Positions 6,773 through 15,832 of a DNA stretch of 64,000 bases are shown one piece after another. A program made the translations under genes and the position numbers. Location: NCBI GenBank assembly GCA_023391335.1, contig JAEWBG010000010.1:58764-122763 (forward strand). Direction: 5' to 3'. The stretch is from Pseudomonadota bacterium (GTDB lineage Bacteria > Pseudomonadota > Gammaproteobacteria > Steroidobacterales > Steroidobacteraceae). Each line of letters begins with the position of its first letter. Within the stretch, counting starts at the first letter, position 1. The notes below the pieces were generated by a model. The model made no database searches, was not told the origin of the DNA, and worked only from the letters and a program-made list of their open reading frames with translations.

Positions 6773-7945
6773 TCAAGCAGCGCGGCGATGCTCAACAAAC
6801 ACACTGCGATTACGCCCATCGCGCTTCGCCGTGTACAAAGCCGAGTCGGCCAGCTTCAGCATCACATTGAACGATTCCGTGAGCGGCGGCGTTTGAGTCG
6901 TCGCGCCCACGCTGACGCTCACTCGTTGTATCGATGGAGAGGAGTCGTGCGGCAGATCCAGTTGTGCCACGCGATCGACGATACGATCGGCAACGTGTCG
7001 AGCTGAGTCTTCGGAATCATCGGCGCTGATGGCAACGATTTCCTCGCCGCCATAGCGTCCGACCAGGCTCTGCGTTCCGTTCATCGCTTCGCGGATCGCG
7101 GTTGCGACTCGACGCAGACATTCATCGCCTGCCTGGTGTCCGTAGTGATCGTTGTACAGCTTGAAGTGATCGACATCGATCATGATGACGCTCACCGATT
7201 TGCCGGTTCTTGCCGCCTCGTCCCACAGCGACTGAGCACGTACTTCGAACGTCTGGCGATTTAGCAATCGAGTGAGACCGTCCAACGAGGCGACCTCTTC
7301 CAATAGTTGCCGCTCTAGGAACGCGGTGCGATTGGCGTGCTCGAGTGCGTAGGCGCCCGCAAACGCAATCACATTGGCGCAGAACAGTGCGAACGACAGA
7401 TACGTTGCGACATCGGAACGCATGATGCCGCTGAAGCCGGCCGCGGCAAATGCCACTGCCATGACGGCATTGAGCCGCACAGCTTGAACGGCGCGCAGCC
7501 CGAGCATGAAATACATGAAGAACGCGACGAGCAGCACGCGCGATCCGACCAGCGCGACGTGTTCGGGGCGCGCGAAGCTCGCCATGAGAACGGTACCGAC
7601 ACCGAACAAGGGCGAGACCAGTTGAATCAACAATTCGTACCAGCGCGCAAAAAGTTTGCGGCTGGTGGCTAGCAAGCAAATCAGAATAACGGGCAGCTGC
7701 AGTCCGAACCTCACGACGTCCGGGACGGCATTGGAGGCATGAATGACGGAATGATCGATGATCGCGAAACCGGTGGTCGTCGCGAGTGCCACCAGAAGAC
7801 TCAGCCGGACCCAGGGTTGCGAGGCCAGCAGGTGATCGCGCCGAAACTGTTGCTCGAGCGGCTGCGGGAAACGCAGACGCGCATACCCCTCGGCGAGCAC
7901 ACGAGCGGCCAGAGACTGCTGATTGATGCTGTGCGTTGGCGACAT
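6773..7945 (-). CDS. Membrane diguanylate cyclase (GGEEF)
   Basis: A 390-residue protein that should synthesise c-di-GMP at the membrane. Residues about 45-210 form five to six transmembrane helices of an unnamed sensory module. The C-terminal domain is a canonical GGDEF domain: DGLTRLLNRQTF, SVIMIDVDHFKLYNDHYGHQAGDECL, then VGRYGGEEIVAI and the closing SVGATTQ and ALYTAKRDGRN. The active site is intact (GGEE). The position for an RxxD inhibitory site, five residues before GGEE, reads GTQS, so product inhibition through the I-site is unlikely. It could feed the riboswitch 5 kb upstream. Confidence 0.92.
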   Translation of the reverse strand: MSPTHSINQQSLAARVLAEGYARLRFPQPLEQQFRRDHLLASQPWVRLSLLVALATTTGFAIIDHSVIHASNAVPDVVRFGLQLPVILICLLATSRKLFARWYELLIQLVSPLFGVGTVLMASFARPEHVALVGSRVLLVAFFMYFMLGLRAVQAVRLNAVMAVAFAAAGFSGIMRSDVATYLSFALFCANVIAFAGAYALEHANRTAFLERQLLEEVASLDGLTRLLNRQTFEVRAQSLWDEAARTGKSVSVIMIDVDHFKLYNDHYGHQAGDECLRRVATAIREAMNGTQSLVGRYGGEEIVAISADDSEDSARHVADRIVDRVAQLDLPHDSSPSIQRVSVSVGATTQTPPLTESFNVMLKLADSALYTAKRDGRNRSVFVEHRRAA

Positions 7946-8020
7946 GGAAATCGGGCCACGCTCCTACAGCGAGCCCGCCGCCGAAGTATTACACGAGCTG
8001 CGCCGTGTGCGAGTAAGTCA

Positions 8021-8851
8021 TCAGGACAGTAGCGTTTGCTTGACGATTTCGATCGTACCGTCGGACACCCGGCAAATATCCCGCAGAAACTCGTCCAAGC
8101 CGCCGAGGCGATCCACCTGTTCGAATGCCGCTTCGAGGAATTCCGGTTGTGCGCTTAACAGAACCTGGCGCATTTCGGCGGGCATACCGAGCAACGGGTG
8201 ACGCTCGTCTGCCAGTCCGAGTTGGGCATCGTGCTGGCTGCGGATAAATGACTCGAAATCGCTTGCGTTCGTCAGCAGATAGTCCTCGATGATCGTCGCG
8301 CGATCTACGCCTAGAACGGCGAGGAGTAGTCCGATGGCGATCCCGGTGCGGTCCTTGCCGGCGGCGCAGTGGACCACCATCGGCACTCGATCCTCCGCGA
8401 TGCTCTCAATCATGCCCCGCAACCGGGCGCTCATCCATTCGGGCAGCGCACGATACAAATCGATCATCGCATCGAACATGCCCGCCGCAGTCTGCGGTCG
8501 CAGTGCCGAGAAGGCCCGGATCGTCGGCATGTTGGTGCCATCTGCGAAAAACAGCGGCTGCGTGTTTGGATCAGGCCAACGCGTCGGTTCTTTTGCCCGC
8601 TCTTCAGCGCGGCGCAGATCGCAAATGGCGCGCACTTGCAGCCGATGAAGCTGCGGATGATCGGAATCCTTGAAGTAGCTGAGTACGCCAGCCCGATATA
8701 CCTTGCCCCAGCGCACAGTGCGTCCTTCAAAGCCGCTGTAGCCGCCGATGTCGCGGAAGTTACAGCCGCCATCGAAGGTCAGAAGTCGATTGGAGTTGAC
8801 TGCGCCAGAGCTGGCGTCAGCGACTGGCGGCCTGGAACTGGATGCGGACAT
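8021..8851 (-). CDS. Tyrosine/serine phosphatase, IphP-type
   Basis: A 276-residue protein. The P-loop HCAAGKDRTG carries the Cys-x5-Arg catalytic motif. Upstream is NFRDIGGY, then RAGVLSYF and AICDLRRAEERA, the usual order in IphP-like bacterial protein-tyrosine phosphatases, which may act on phosphoproteins or phosphoinositides. I chose the ATG at 8851; a GTG at 8890 would add 13 residues outside the conserved fold. It lies 75 bp upstream of the diguanylate cyclase on the same strand and could be co-transcribed with it. Confidence 0.87.
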   Translation of the reverse strand: MSASSSRPPVADASSGAVNSNRLLTFDGGCNFRDIGGYSGFEGRTVRWGKVYRAGVLSYFKDSDHPQLHRLQVRAICDLRRAEERAKEPTRWPDPNTQPLFFADGTNMPTIRAFSALRPQTAAGMFDAMIDLYRALPEWMSARLRGMIESIAEDRVPMVVHCAAGKDRTGIAIGLLLAVLGVDRATIIEDYLLTNASDFESFIRSQHDAQLGLADERHPLLGMPAEMRQVLLSAQPEFLEAAFEQVDRLGGLDEFLRDICRVSDGTIEIVKQTLLS

Positions 8852-8952
8852 GGAGCGCTCGCCCGATGAAAGGGCCGCGCATCTTCTCACAGTCCGCTGA
8901 GCTGACGTCGCAAGAACCGAATCAGGATCGCCTGTGGGTCTTGATCCAGGTT

Positions 8953-9342
8953 CTAGAGTCCCGCGCGCAGTTCAGGATTCTGCGCGGCGACGGCGAGATA
9001 GGGCTGATCCGCGACTTGCACCGGCCGTGCTTGATCCGGGGGCAGCGGGGCAAAAATTCGCCATGCATTGGCCGGATGCAGCAAAGCCCAGAACGGAGCC
9101 GCCAACCCGCTCCACGCGACGGGCGTGCGCGGTGCCGATGTACCTCGGAAACCCTGCACCTGGATGGTCTCGGAGTCCTGGTCGGGATCATGCGTTGCCG
9201 CGAGCACGCTAGCGATTTGCTGCGGCGTAAGGACGTCGTGAATGTCCGGTGCCTTCAAGTTGAAACGTTGCGCCGAAGTAGGTTCAGCAGCGAAAGCGGG
9301 TATGCACAGCAGCGATACAAAAACGAATAGCCAGGCACGCAT
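8953..9342 (-). CDS. Small secreted protein, unknown function
   Basis: A 129-residue protein with a GGAG ribosome site and a clear signal peptide (MRAWLFVFVSLLCIPAFAAEP). The mature part contains LTPQQIASVLA, DSETIQVQGFRG and ALLHPANAWRIFAPLPPDQARPV. No family recognised. The frame to 9387 adds 15 residues upstream of the signal peptide and is less likely. Confidence 0.65.
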   Translation of the reverse strand: MRAWLFVFVSLLCIPAFAAEPTSAQRFNLKAPDIHDVLTPQQIASVLAATHDPDQDSETIQVQGFRGTSAPRTPVAWSGLAAPFWALLHPANAWRIFAPLPPDQARPVQVADQPYLAVAAQNPELRAGL

Positions 9343-9473
9343 GACAATCTCCGGGCAATTTCCGGGCAATCTCCGCGCAGTCTCCATCTCGCTCCGATGA
9401 GTTTCTATCGAATAAGAACGCTACAGGGGTCAATTGTTCCGGCAAGCGACCCCTGCTGAAGTGACGGTTTCGC

Positions 9474-11393
9474 TCAACCTATTCCCGCTTGGGCCGACGC
9501 TTGTTCCAGTCGTTCGGTCGCTTCCAACCATTGCTCCTCGATGCTGCCGATTAAGCGCGTGTTATCGGTTTGCCGCAGCAGCAATTCCTGCAGTTGCTGC
9601 TTCTTCGCCGCTGTGTAGATTTCGCTGTCGGCGAGCGCGGACTCGATTTGTGCACGCTCTTCTTGGGCTTGTCCGAGCCGCTTTTCCAGTTTCGCGATCT
9701 CGGCGCGCAGCGGACTCAATCGGTTGCGAAGCTCTGCTTCTTCGCGCTTACGTTGCTTGCGCTGTTCGGCGGAATTTGCGGGCGCTTCGGTCTCGGCTTG
9801 AACTTCAGCCTTCTCGCGCGTCATGAACCAACGCGCATAGTCGTCGAGATCGCCATCGAACGGTTTCGCCACGCCTTGATCGACCAACACCAGATCATCG
9901 GCAACGGCACGCAGCAAATGTCGGTCGTGGGATACGATCACCACAGCGCCTTCGTAGTCCTGCAATGCGACGGCGAGGGCCTGACGCATTTCCAAATCCA
10001 GATGGTTGGTCGGCTCGTCGAGCAGCAGCAGGTTCGGACGCAGGTAACTCACCAACGCAAGCACGAGCCGCGCTTTCTCTCCACCTGAAAACGGGCCTAT
10101 TGCCTCGAACACGCGATCGCCGCTGAAACCGAAGCCACCGAGAAACGAACGCAGTTCAAGCTCAGTAGCACGAGCGGCCGCTTCGCCGCCCAAGCGTTTG
10201 AGATGATCGAGCGGCGATTCGCTCGGAGAAAGCTGCTCGAGTTGATGTTGCGCGAAATAGCCAATGCGCAAATCGCGCGCCTCGGTGCGTTGTCCGCCGA
10301 GTGCCGTGAGTTCGCCCGCCAACAATTTCATCAACGTCGACTTACCGGCTCCGTTACGACCCAACAGAGCAATGCGCTGACCCGGAACGATCGTGAGATT
10401 GATTCCGCTCAGTACGACGCGATCGCCATAGCCGGCAGATTGCTTTTCGATCGTGAGTAGCGGGCGCGGCAGTTTGGTCGGCGACAGAAACTGAAACTCG
10501 AAAGGCGAGTCGACGTGTGCCGGCGCGATTCGCTGCATGCGCTCGAGCGCCTTCAAGCGGCTCTGAGCTTGGCGAGCCTTGCTCGCCTTGGCGCGGAAAC
10601 GTTCCACGAAACTCATCATGTGCTGAATTTCGCGTTGCTGGCGCTCGTACATCGATTGTTGCTGCGCAAGTTGTGCTGCGCGTTGTTCTTCGAAATCGGA
10701 AAAATTGCCGCTGTAGATTCGCGCCGTGCCGGCCTCGATGTGCACGATGCGATTAACCGTGCGATCCAGGAACTCGCGATCGTGGGCGATCATCATCAGT
10801 GTGCCCGGATATTCGCGCAGCCATTCCTCGAGCCAGAGCACCGCATCTAAATCCAGATGGTTGGTCGGTTCGTCGAGCAGCAGCAAATCCGAGCGGCACA
10901 TCAGCGCTTGCGCGACATTCAAACGCACTCGCCAGCCTCCTGAGAATGCGTTGACCGGTCGGCTCACGTCATCGGCAGAGAAACCCAAGCCGTGCATCAG
11001 TCGGGCGGCCCGGCTGCGCGCGTCATAACCGCCGATGGCTGCGTATTTCGCGTGGAGTTCGCCGAGCAACGCACCTGCATCGCGCTGCTCCGCATCTGCA
11101 ATTTTGCGCTCGATCTCACGCAGCTCAGGATCGCCATCCATCACGAATTCAATGGCGGCGCGATCGGTGCTTTCGAGCTCTTGCGCGACGTGAGCGATGA
11201 CGAGTTGCGAAGGCCGATCGAAATCGCCCGCGTCGGGCTGAATCTCATCTAGGACGAGTGCCAGCAGTGTCGACTTACCGCAGCCATTGGCGCCGACGAT
11301 ACCGACCTTCTCGCCACGATAGATCGTGAAGGTTGCATCTTTGATGAGGAGCCGCGCGCCGCGCCGCAAAGAGAGGGAAGAGAACGAGAGCAT
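9474..11393 (-). CDS. ABC-F family ATPase (YheS/Uup-like)
   Basis: A 639-residue soluble protein with two ABC domains and no membrane segments. Domain 1: Walker A GANGCGKST, signature FSGGWRVRL, Walker B LLLLDEPTNHLDLD. Domain 2: GRNGAGKSTL, FSGGEKARL, LLLLDEPTNHLDLE. The inter-domain linker is charged (QREIQHMMSFVERFRAKASKARQAQSR). A Glu/Lys-rich coiled-coil C-terminal extension covers about residues 530-635. ABC-F proteins bind the ribosomal E site and rescue or tune translation. The linker and opening MLSFSSLSLRRGARLL fit YheS best. Confidence 0.9.
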   Translation of the reverse strand: MLSFSSLSLRRGARLLIKDATFTIYRGEKVGIVGANGCGKSTLLALVLDEIQPDAGDFDRPSQLVIAHVAQELESTDRAAIEFVMDGDPELREIERKIADAEQRDAGALLGELHAKYAAIGGYDARSRAARLMHGLGFSADDVSRPVNAFSGGWRVRLNVAQALMCRSDLLLLDEPTNHLDLDAVLWLEEWLREYPGTLMMIAHDREFLDRTVNRIVHIEAGTARIYSGNFSDFEEQRAAQLAQQQSMYERQQREIQHMMSFVERFRAKASKARQAQSRLKALERMQRIAPAHVDSPFEFQFLSPTKLPRPLLTIEKQSAGYGDRVVLSGINLTIVPGQRIALLGRNGAGKSTLMKLLAGELTALGGQRTEARDLRIGYFAQHQLEQLSPSESPLDHLKRLGGEAAARATELELRSFLGGFGFSGDRVFEAIGPFSGGEKARLVLALVSYLRPNLLLLDEPTNHLDLEMRQALAVALQDYEGAVVIVSHDRHLLRAVADDLVLVDQGVAKPFDGDLDDYARWFMTREKAEVQAETEAPANSAEQRKQRKREEAELRNRLSPLRAEIAKLEKRLGQAQEERAQIESALADSEIYTAAKKQQLQELLLRQTDNTRLIGSIEEQWLEATERLEQASAQAGIG

Positions 11394-11492
11394 TCGCGAA
11401 GTTTATCGAAAGAGTGCGCGCGATAGCGGAGTCGGTGATCCGCTCTCGCGCCCGCGGGCGGGTCGGAAAAGGGAAGATTGCGCAGGAGCCGA

Positions 11493-13925
11493 CTAGCTAG
11501 CGAACAGCTCGCTGACTTTGGCTTGTCCGCTTTCTTGTGCGAGCAGCAGAGCAAGGAATGAGTCGCCGCTCATGGCATCCCCGAACAGGCGGCCTTGGCC
11601 GTAATGGCATCCGCGTTTGCGCAGGAATTCGAACTGCTCTTCGGTTTCCACGCCCTCAGCGACGACTTCGACTTCGAGTGCCTTACCCATGTCGATGATG
11701 GTGCGGACGATGGTGGCGTCGTCGGAATTGATCGCGGCGTCGCGCACGAAGGATTGATCGATCTTCAACGTCCCGATCGGGAATTGCTGTAGCGCGCTGA
11801 GCGAGGAGTAGCCGGTGCCGAAGTCGTCAATGGACAGGTGCAAGCCCATCGCGTACAGCTCATCGAGTAATTTGATGGTGCGTTTCGGATCCGCCATCAA
11901 CGTGGTCTCGGTGATTTCCAATTCGAAGCACGTCGGCGACACGGCGTGCCGGCGGAACACCGATTTGCAGCGCGTGATGAAGCTGGCTTGGCGCAACTGC
12001 TTGAGCGAAAGGTTGATGGAGACGCGGCCGGGATTTGGGATGCGCTCGGTCCAGCGATGATAGTCGGCACACACGCGGTTCATGACCCACTCGCCAATGC
12101 CGAGAATCAAGTTGGTTTCTTCGGCAAGCGGAATGAATTGCGATGGCGGGATGTCGCCATAGCCAGGCAAACGCCAGCGCAATAGGGCTTCAGCACCGAC
12201 GATGCGCCCGGTGCGCAGGTCCACTTTCGGTTGATAGAACATTACGAGCTCATCGCGCTCGAGCGCGCGGCGCAGCTTGCTCTTCAACATCAAACGCTCG
12301 ACCGCAGCGGCATTCATCTCGGGCGAATAGAACGCGAAGCTGTTGCCGCCGTTTTGTTTGGAGTGGTACATCGCCGCATCTGCGTTGCGGATGAGATCGA
12401 TGACGTTCTCGGCATCCTTGGGACAGAACGCAATGCCCACGCTTGCCGTCAAGAACACTTCCTGTTGGTCGACATAGAAAGCCTTGCCGACTTCTGCCAA
12501 CACCATGCGAGCGAGGTTGGCTGCCTGTGCGCGTTCGTCATCCGCTTCGGCGAAGCCTTCGATGAAGAGCGCAAACTCATCGCCTGCGAGCCGCCCGACC
12601 ACGGCTTCGCGCGGGAGAATGCGCGTGAGGCGCTCGCTCAATACTTCGAGCGTGCGATCGCCCGCCGCGTGGCCGAATGTGTCGTTGATTTCCTTGAACC
12701 GGTCCATGTCCAAATACAGCATCACGATGCTGCGATCGTTGCGGCGCGCACGGGCAATCGCTTGTTGCAGCATGTGCTGGAACTGCATGCGATTGGGCAC
12801 TTTGGTCAGTGCGTCGTACCGAGCGAGATAGCGGATGCGGCGTTCGGCACGCTTGCGATCCGTGATGTTGCGCACGACGAAGATCGTGCCTTGGAACTGT
12901 GGATCATCCGCGGCCAACGGTGCGGTCGAGACGGAGACCGGGATGGTTTGGCCGTCGCGCGTCGCAATCACGGTCTCGCGCGTTTCGACGGTGGCGGAGG
13001 AGAAGCTTTCGCGTTCGTTCTCGGCAATCAACGAGAGAAATTGCTTGCCTGCGAGCTCCGCTTCCGAGTAGCCGAACAACCGTACCGCCGCCTCGTTGAC
13101 CTTGCTGACGGTGCCATCCGGTGCCGTCACGAGGACGGCATCGTTCATGCTGTTCAGCACCGTCGTCAGGTAATTCGTCGTGATCGTCGTCTGGCGCAGC
13201 TTCTGACGCATGCGATCGAGCGCGCGCTCCAGCTCCGCCATCTCGTTGTTGCCGACCACTGCATGCTCCTGGCTGTAATCGCCGGCACCGATGCGTTCAG
13301 CGGAGCGAATCAGTTCTACGATCGGGCGCTCTAGCCGGCGCGCTAGCAGCCATGCACCCAGCAGCAACAAGCCCGTAATCAAAGTGCCCGCGCTTGCAAT
13401 CACCCACATCCATCTTTGGAAGTCGCGGTGTTTGATTTCATCGAGCTGGACCGTAAGCGATTCCGCCGCCTCCCGCAGGCCAGCTCGCGCTAGCACCACT
13501 TCAACGTCGCCGACGTGTTCTGCGCCATCGAGACCACGTTGTAAGGTTCGGACTTCATCGCTGCTCAAGCCGGCAGCAGATGCGCGTTTGGATGCAAAGC
13601 GCTCGGCGCCGCTGCCATCGTGCACGACAATGGATATGACGGCTGGGCTGTTGAGAATCTGTTGACCGACTCGTGCGATCGAGTCGTTGTCGTTGTTCTT
13701 CAATGCAGCAGCAAGCGCGGGGCCATTGGCCGCGACGACGCGCTCGCCGAGCTCATCGAGTCTTTGGGTCTCGGCCTTAAGCAGGGATTGCGCGCCTTCG
13801 ATGCCGACAACGGTGCCGGCTTTGCGATAATCCAAATACTTGAGTCCGAACCACGTCAGCGAAATGCACAGACCCGCCGCGAGTGCGATCAGCAACAGTT
13901 TTATTTTGAGGCGGTGCGGTCTCAC
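11493..13925 (-). CDS. HAMP-PAS-GGDEF-EAL c-di-GMP turnover protein
   Basis: An 810-residue inner-membrane sensor. In order: TM helix (about 8-30), periplasmic domain, second TM (about 172-194), HAMP, PAS (about 250-365), GGDEF, EAL. The cyclase motif reads AGDEF (GRLAGDEFALF) instead of GGDEF, with no RxxD site, so cyclase activity is doubtful. The EAL domain keeps the phosphodiesterase set: EALLRW, NLS, LEITETTL, SIDDFGTGYSSL, KIDQSFV, VVAEGVET and the Gln in YGQG. The likely net activity is c-di-GMP hydrolysis, perhaps with GTP allostery at the degenerate domain (inference). Confidence 0.92.
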   Translation of the reverse strand: MRPHRLKIKLLLIALAAGLCISLTWFGLKYLDYRKAGTVVGIEGAQSLLKAETQRLDELGERVVAANGPALAAALKNNDNDSIARVGQQILNSPAVISIVVHDGSGAERFASKRASAAGLSSDEVRTLQRGLDGAEHVGDVEVVLARAGLREAAESLTVQLDEIKHRDFQRWMWVIASAGTLITGLLLLGAWLLARRLERPIVELIRSAERIGAGDYSQEHAVVGNNEMAELERALDRMRQKLRQTTITTNYLTTVLNSMNDAVLVTAPDGTVSKVNEAAVRLFGYSEAELAGKQFLSLIAENERESFSSATVETRETVIATRDGQTIPVSVSTAPLAADDPQFQGTIFVVRNITDRKRAERRIRYLARYDALTKVPNRMQFQHMLQQAIARARRNDRSIVMLYLDMDRFKEINDTFGHAAGDRTLEVLSERLTRILPREAVVGRLAGDEFALFIEGFAEADDERAQAANLARMVLAEVGKAFYVDQQEVFLTASVGIAFCPKDAENVIDLIRNADAAMYHSKQNGGNSFAFYSPEMNAAAVERLMLKSKLRRALERDELVMFYQPKVDLRTGRIVGAEALLRWRLPGYGDIPPSQFIPLAEETNLILGIGEWVMNRVCADYHRWTERIPNPGRVSINLSLKQLRQASFITRCKSVFRRHAVSPTCFELEITETTLMADPKRTIKLLDELYAMGLHLSIDDFGTGYSSLSALQQFPIGTLKIDQSFVRDAAINSDDATIVRTIIDMGKALEVEVVAEGVETEEQFEFLRKRGCHYGQGRLFGDAMSGDSFLALLLAQESGQAKVSELFAS

Positions 13926-14136
13926 CGATGCTCCATCGCTGGACGTAAGGTCGCTCGTTGAAGTGCCCCGGCTTCGCGAGCGGTTTCGCCCTGGCGCAAT
14001 GATCGCCGTGTGCCGTTGGAAACGTGAATGCAGTCGGACATGATGATACCCGTGTTTTTAGGACAAGAGCGCACTCCATGAGAGTCAAATGTATGTCGAG
14101 TTTTTTGACACGCTTCGCCCCGCAGAGGTTTCGCTC

Positions 14137-14817
14137 ATGAATGAGCTCGAATTGACCGGTCGAGCACGCACTCATGTCATCGATCTGACCGATCCGAATT
14201 GCACTCTGCATTACGAAGTCGTGGCCGCCTTTCTCTCCATGCGCGATGCTGCTGCAACAGAAGGCATCGACCTGCGTGCACGTTCCAGCTTCCGCGACTT
14301 CGATACGCAAATGCTGATCTGGAATCAAAAGTGGAACGGCGAACGGCCGCTTTATGACCGTCGCGGAACGCTGCTCGATCGCAAGCAGCTGTCGGACGGC
14401 GATACGTTGGATGCAATCTTGAGTTGGTCGGCGGTGCCCGGGGGTAGTCGGCACCATTGGGGTAGCGATCTGGACGTGATCGATGCCGCGGCCATTCCGG
14501 CCGGGGAGAAACTCGAGCTCTTGCCCGGTCACTATGCGAAGGGGGGCATGTTCGAAAAGCTTTCGGATTGGCTGGAAGCGAACGTGCATCGATTCGGATT
14601 CTTCCGGCCGTACCGTTCCGATCGCGGTGGAGTCAGTCCGGAACCCTGGCACCTGAGCTATGCACCGGTTTCGCTACCGGCGCTCGAGTCCCTCAGCTTG
14701 TCTTTGCTCCGTCAGGTCCTCGAATCGAGCACCATCGCCGGCAAACCGCATGTGCTCGCAAGACTGCCTGAGATCTATACGCGGTTCTTATTGTCGGTCG
14801 ATGCGCCCAAGGCTTAG
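14137..14817 (+). CDS. VanY-type D-alanyl-D-alanine carboxypeptidase (M15B)
   Basis: A 226-residue protein that should trim D-Ala from peptidoglycan stems. The M15 zinc and catalytic motifs are present: SSFRDFDTQ, PGGSRHHWGSDLDV (His and Asp ligands) and PEPWHLSY (catalytic Glu, His ligand). The start at 14137 is favoured because GAGG sits 8 nt upstream; the ATG at 14089 lacks one. No signal peptide is obvious, so export is uncertain and a cytoplasmic role in murein recycling is possible. Confidence 0.87.
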   Translation: MNELELTGRARTHVIDLTDPNCTLHYEVVAAFLSMRDAAATEGIDLRARSSFRDFDTQMLIWNQKWNGERPLYDRRGTLLDRKQLSDGDTLDAILSWSAVPGGSRHHWGSDLDVIDAAAIPAGEKLELLPGHYAKGGMFEKLSDWLEANVHRFGFFRPYRSDRGGVSPEPWHLSYAPVSLPALESLSLSLLRQVLESSTIAGKPHVLARLPEIYTRFLLSVDAPKA

Positions 14818-14940
14818 CCCGTATGCAGAACGTCCCGTTCGATTAAGAGAGAATTTTGAGAGAGGGCTCCGAACCGCCGAGATTCACTTCATCACGGCCG
14901 TCTTCGGCCTTTCACTCCATCACCAGCTTCATGGTCCCAA

Positions 14941-15768
14941 TCAACGCCGATCCTCCGCACGTTTCGCGATCAGCTTGATGAACGTGCGCGGCATGAGTCG
15001 CTTGATGCGCCATAACCAGCGGGCACTCGCGGGAAGTACGATGTGCAACTTGCCCTCGCCGAGTGCCTGTAGCGTTGCTTTCGCGACTTGCGTGGCGCTC
15101 AGGCCTGACTGTTTCATCATGCGCACGGCCGTTGCTCGCGTCGGTTCAGGGCCGCGGAATGACTCCAGCAAGTTGGAATGAAAGAAGGTCGGCAATAGCA
15201 CGCTGACCTGCGTGCCGGCGTTCTTAAGTTCGGCGGCGAGCGTCTCGCTGATCGAGAGCACCGCGGCTTTGCTGGCGTTGTAGGGAGACATCTGCGGTGC
15301 CGATACGAACGCAGCCGCGCTCGCCACATTCAAGATTGCGCCGCTGCCATTGCGTTGCAGATGCGGAAGGGCGGCGCGACACCCATGGACGACGCCCATC
15401 ACGTTGATGTCCATGATCCAACGCCAATCCTCGAGCGGCACTTGCATGATGGCCCCGGAGGCGGCGACTCCGGCGTTGTTGATCATGAGATCCAAGCCGT
15501 CGTAGGTGCCTGCGAACGAGTTCACCGCGACAGTCAGTTCGTCCGCATGCGTTACATCGCCCGGATAGGCAAGTACGTTGATTCCCAGTGCGGTGAGCTC
15601 GGCTTCGACGGCGGTCAGGCGTTCAAGCTCGTGATCGAACAAACCCAAGGTCCACTCGCTGTGGGCGAGGGTGCGAGCGATTTCGAGCCCAAGTCCGCTA
15701 CTCGCGCCCGTGATGAAGGCGCGCTTGCGAGGAAATCGGGCGTTGAGACGAGCGAGGTGGGCGGGCAT
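14941..15768 (-). CDS. Short-chain dehydrogenase/reductase
   Basis: A 275-residue classical SDR. Cofactor motif TGASSGLGLEIA (about residues 20-31), NNAGVA, catalytic Ser in NVASAAAF and YNASK. The acidic residue after beta-2 (FDHE) suggests NAD preference. The basic C-terminus (WLWRIKRLMPRTFIKLIAKRAEDRR) is common in membrane-associated fatty-acyl SDRs. It is 64 bp downstream of the HD-domain gene on the same strand. Substrate unknown. Confidence 0.88.
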   Translation of the reverse strand: MPAHLARLNARFPRKRAFITGASSGLGLEIARTLAHSEWTLGLFDHELERLTAVEAELTALGINVLAYPGDVTHADELTVAVNSFAGTYDGLDLMINNAGVAASGAIMQVPLEDWRWIMDINVMGVVHGCRAALPHLQRNGSGAILNVASAAAFVSAPQMSPYNASKAAVLSISETLAAELKNAGTQVSVLLPTFFHSNLLESFRGPEPTRATAVRMMKQSGLSATQVAKATLQALGEGKLHIVLPASARWLWRIKRLMPRTFIKLIAKRAEDRR

Positions 15769-15832
15769 GTCGAGCGACGATGCAGAGTCTTCAAAATCGA
15801 ATCGGCAAATGCATCCGTGCAGGTCGCAAGCT

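Noticed and set aside
8953..9387. Start of the small secreted protein at 9387
   Set aside because: The first 15 codons precede a complete signal peptide, and the GGAG ribosome site is placed for the ATG at 9342.
12231..13334. 367-codon + strand ORF
   Set aside because: Lies wholly antisense to the GGDEF-EAL gene, whose domains are intact; codon shadow.
13777..14652. 291-codon minus-strand ORF
   Set aside because: Antisense to the VanY gene and overlapping the start of the GGDEF-EAL gene; no recognisable domain.
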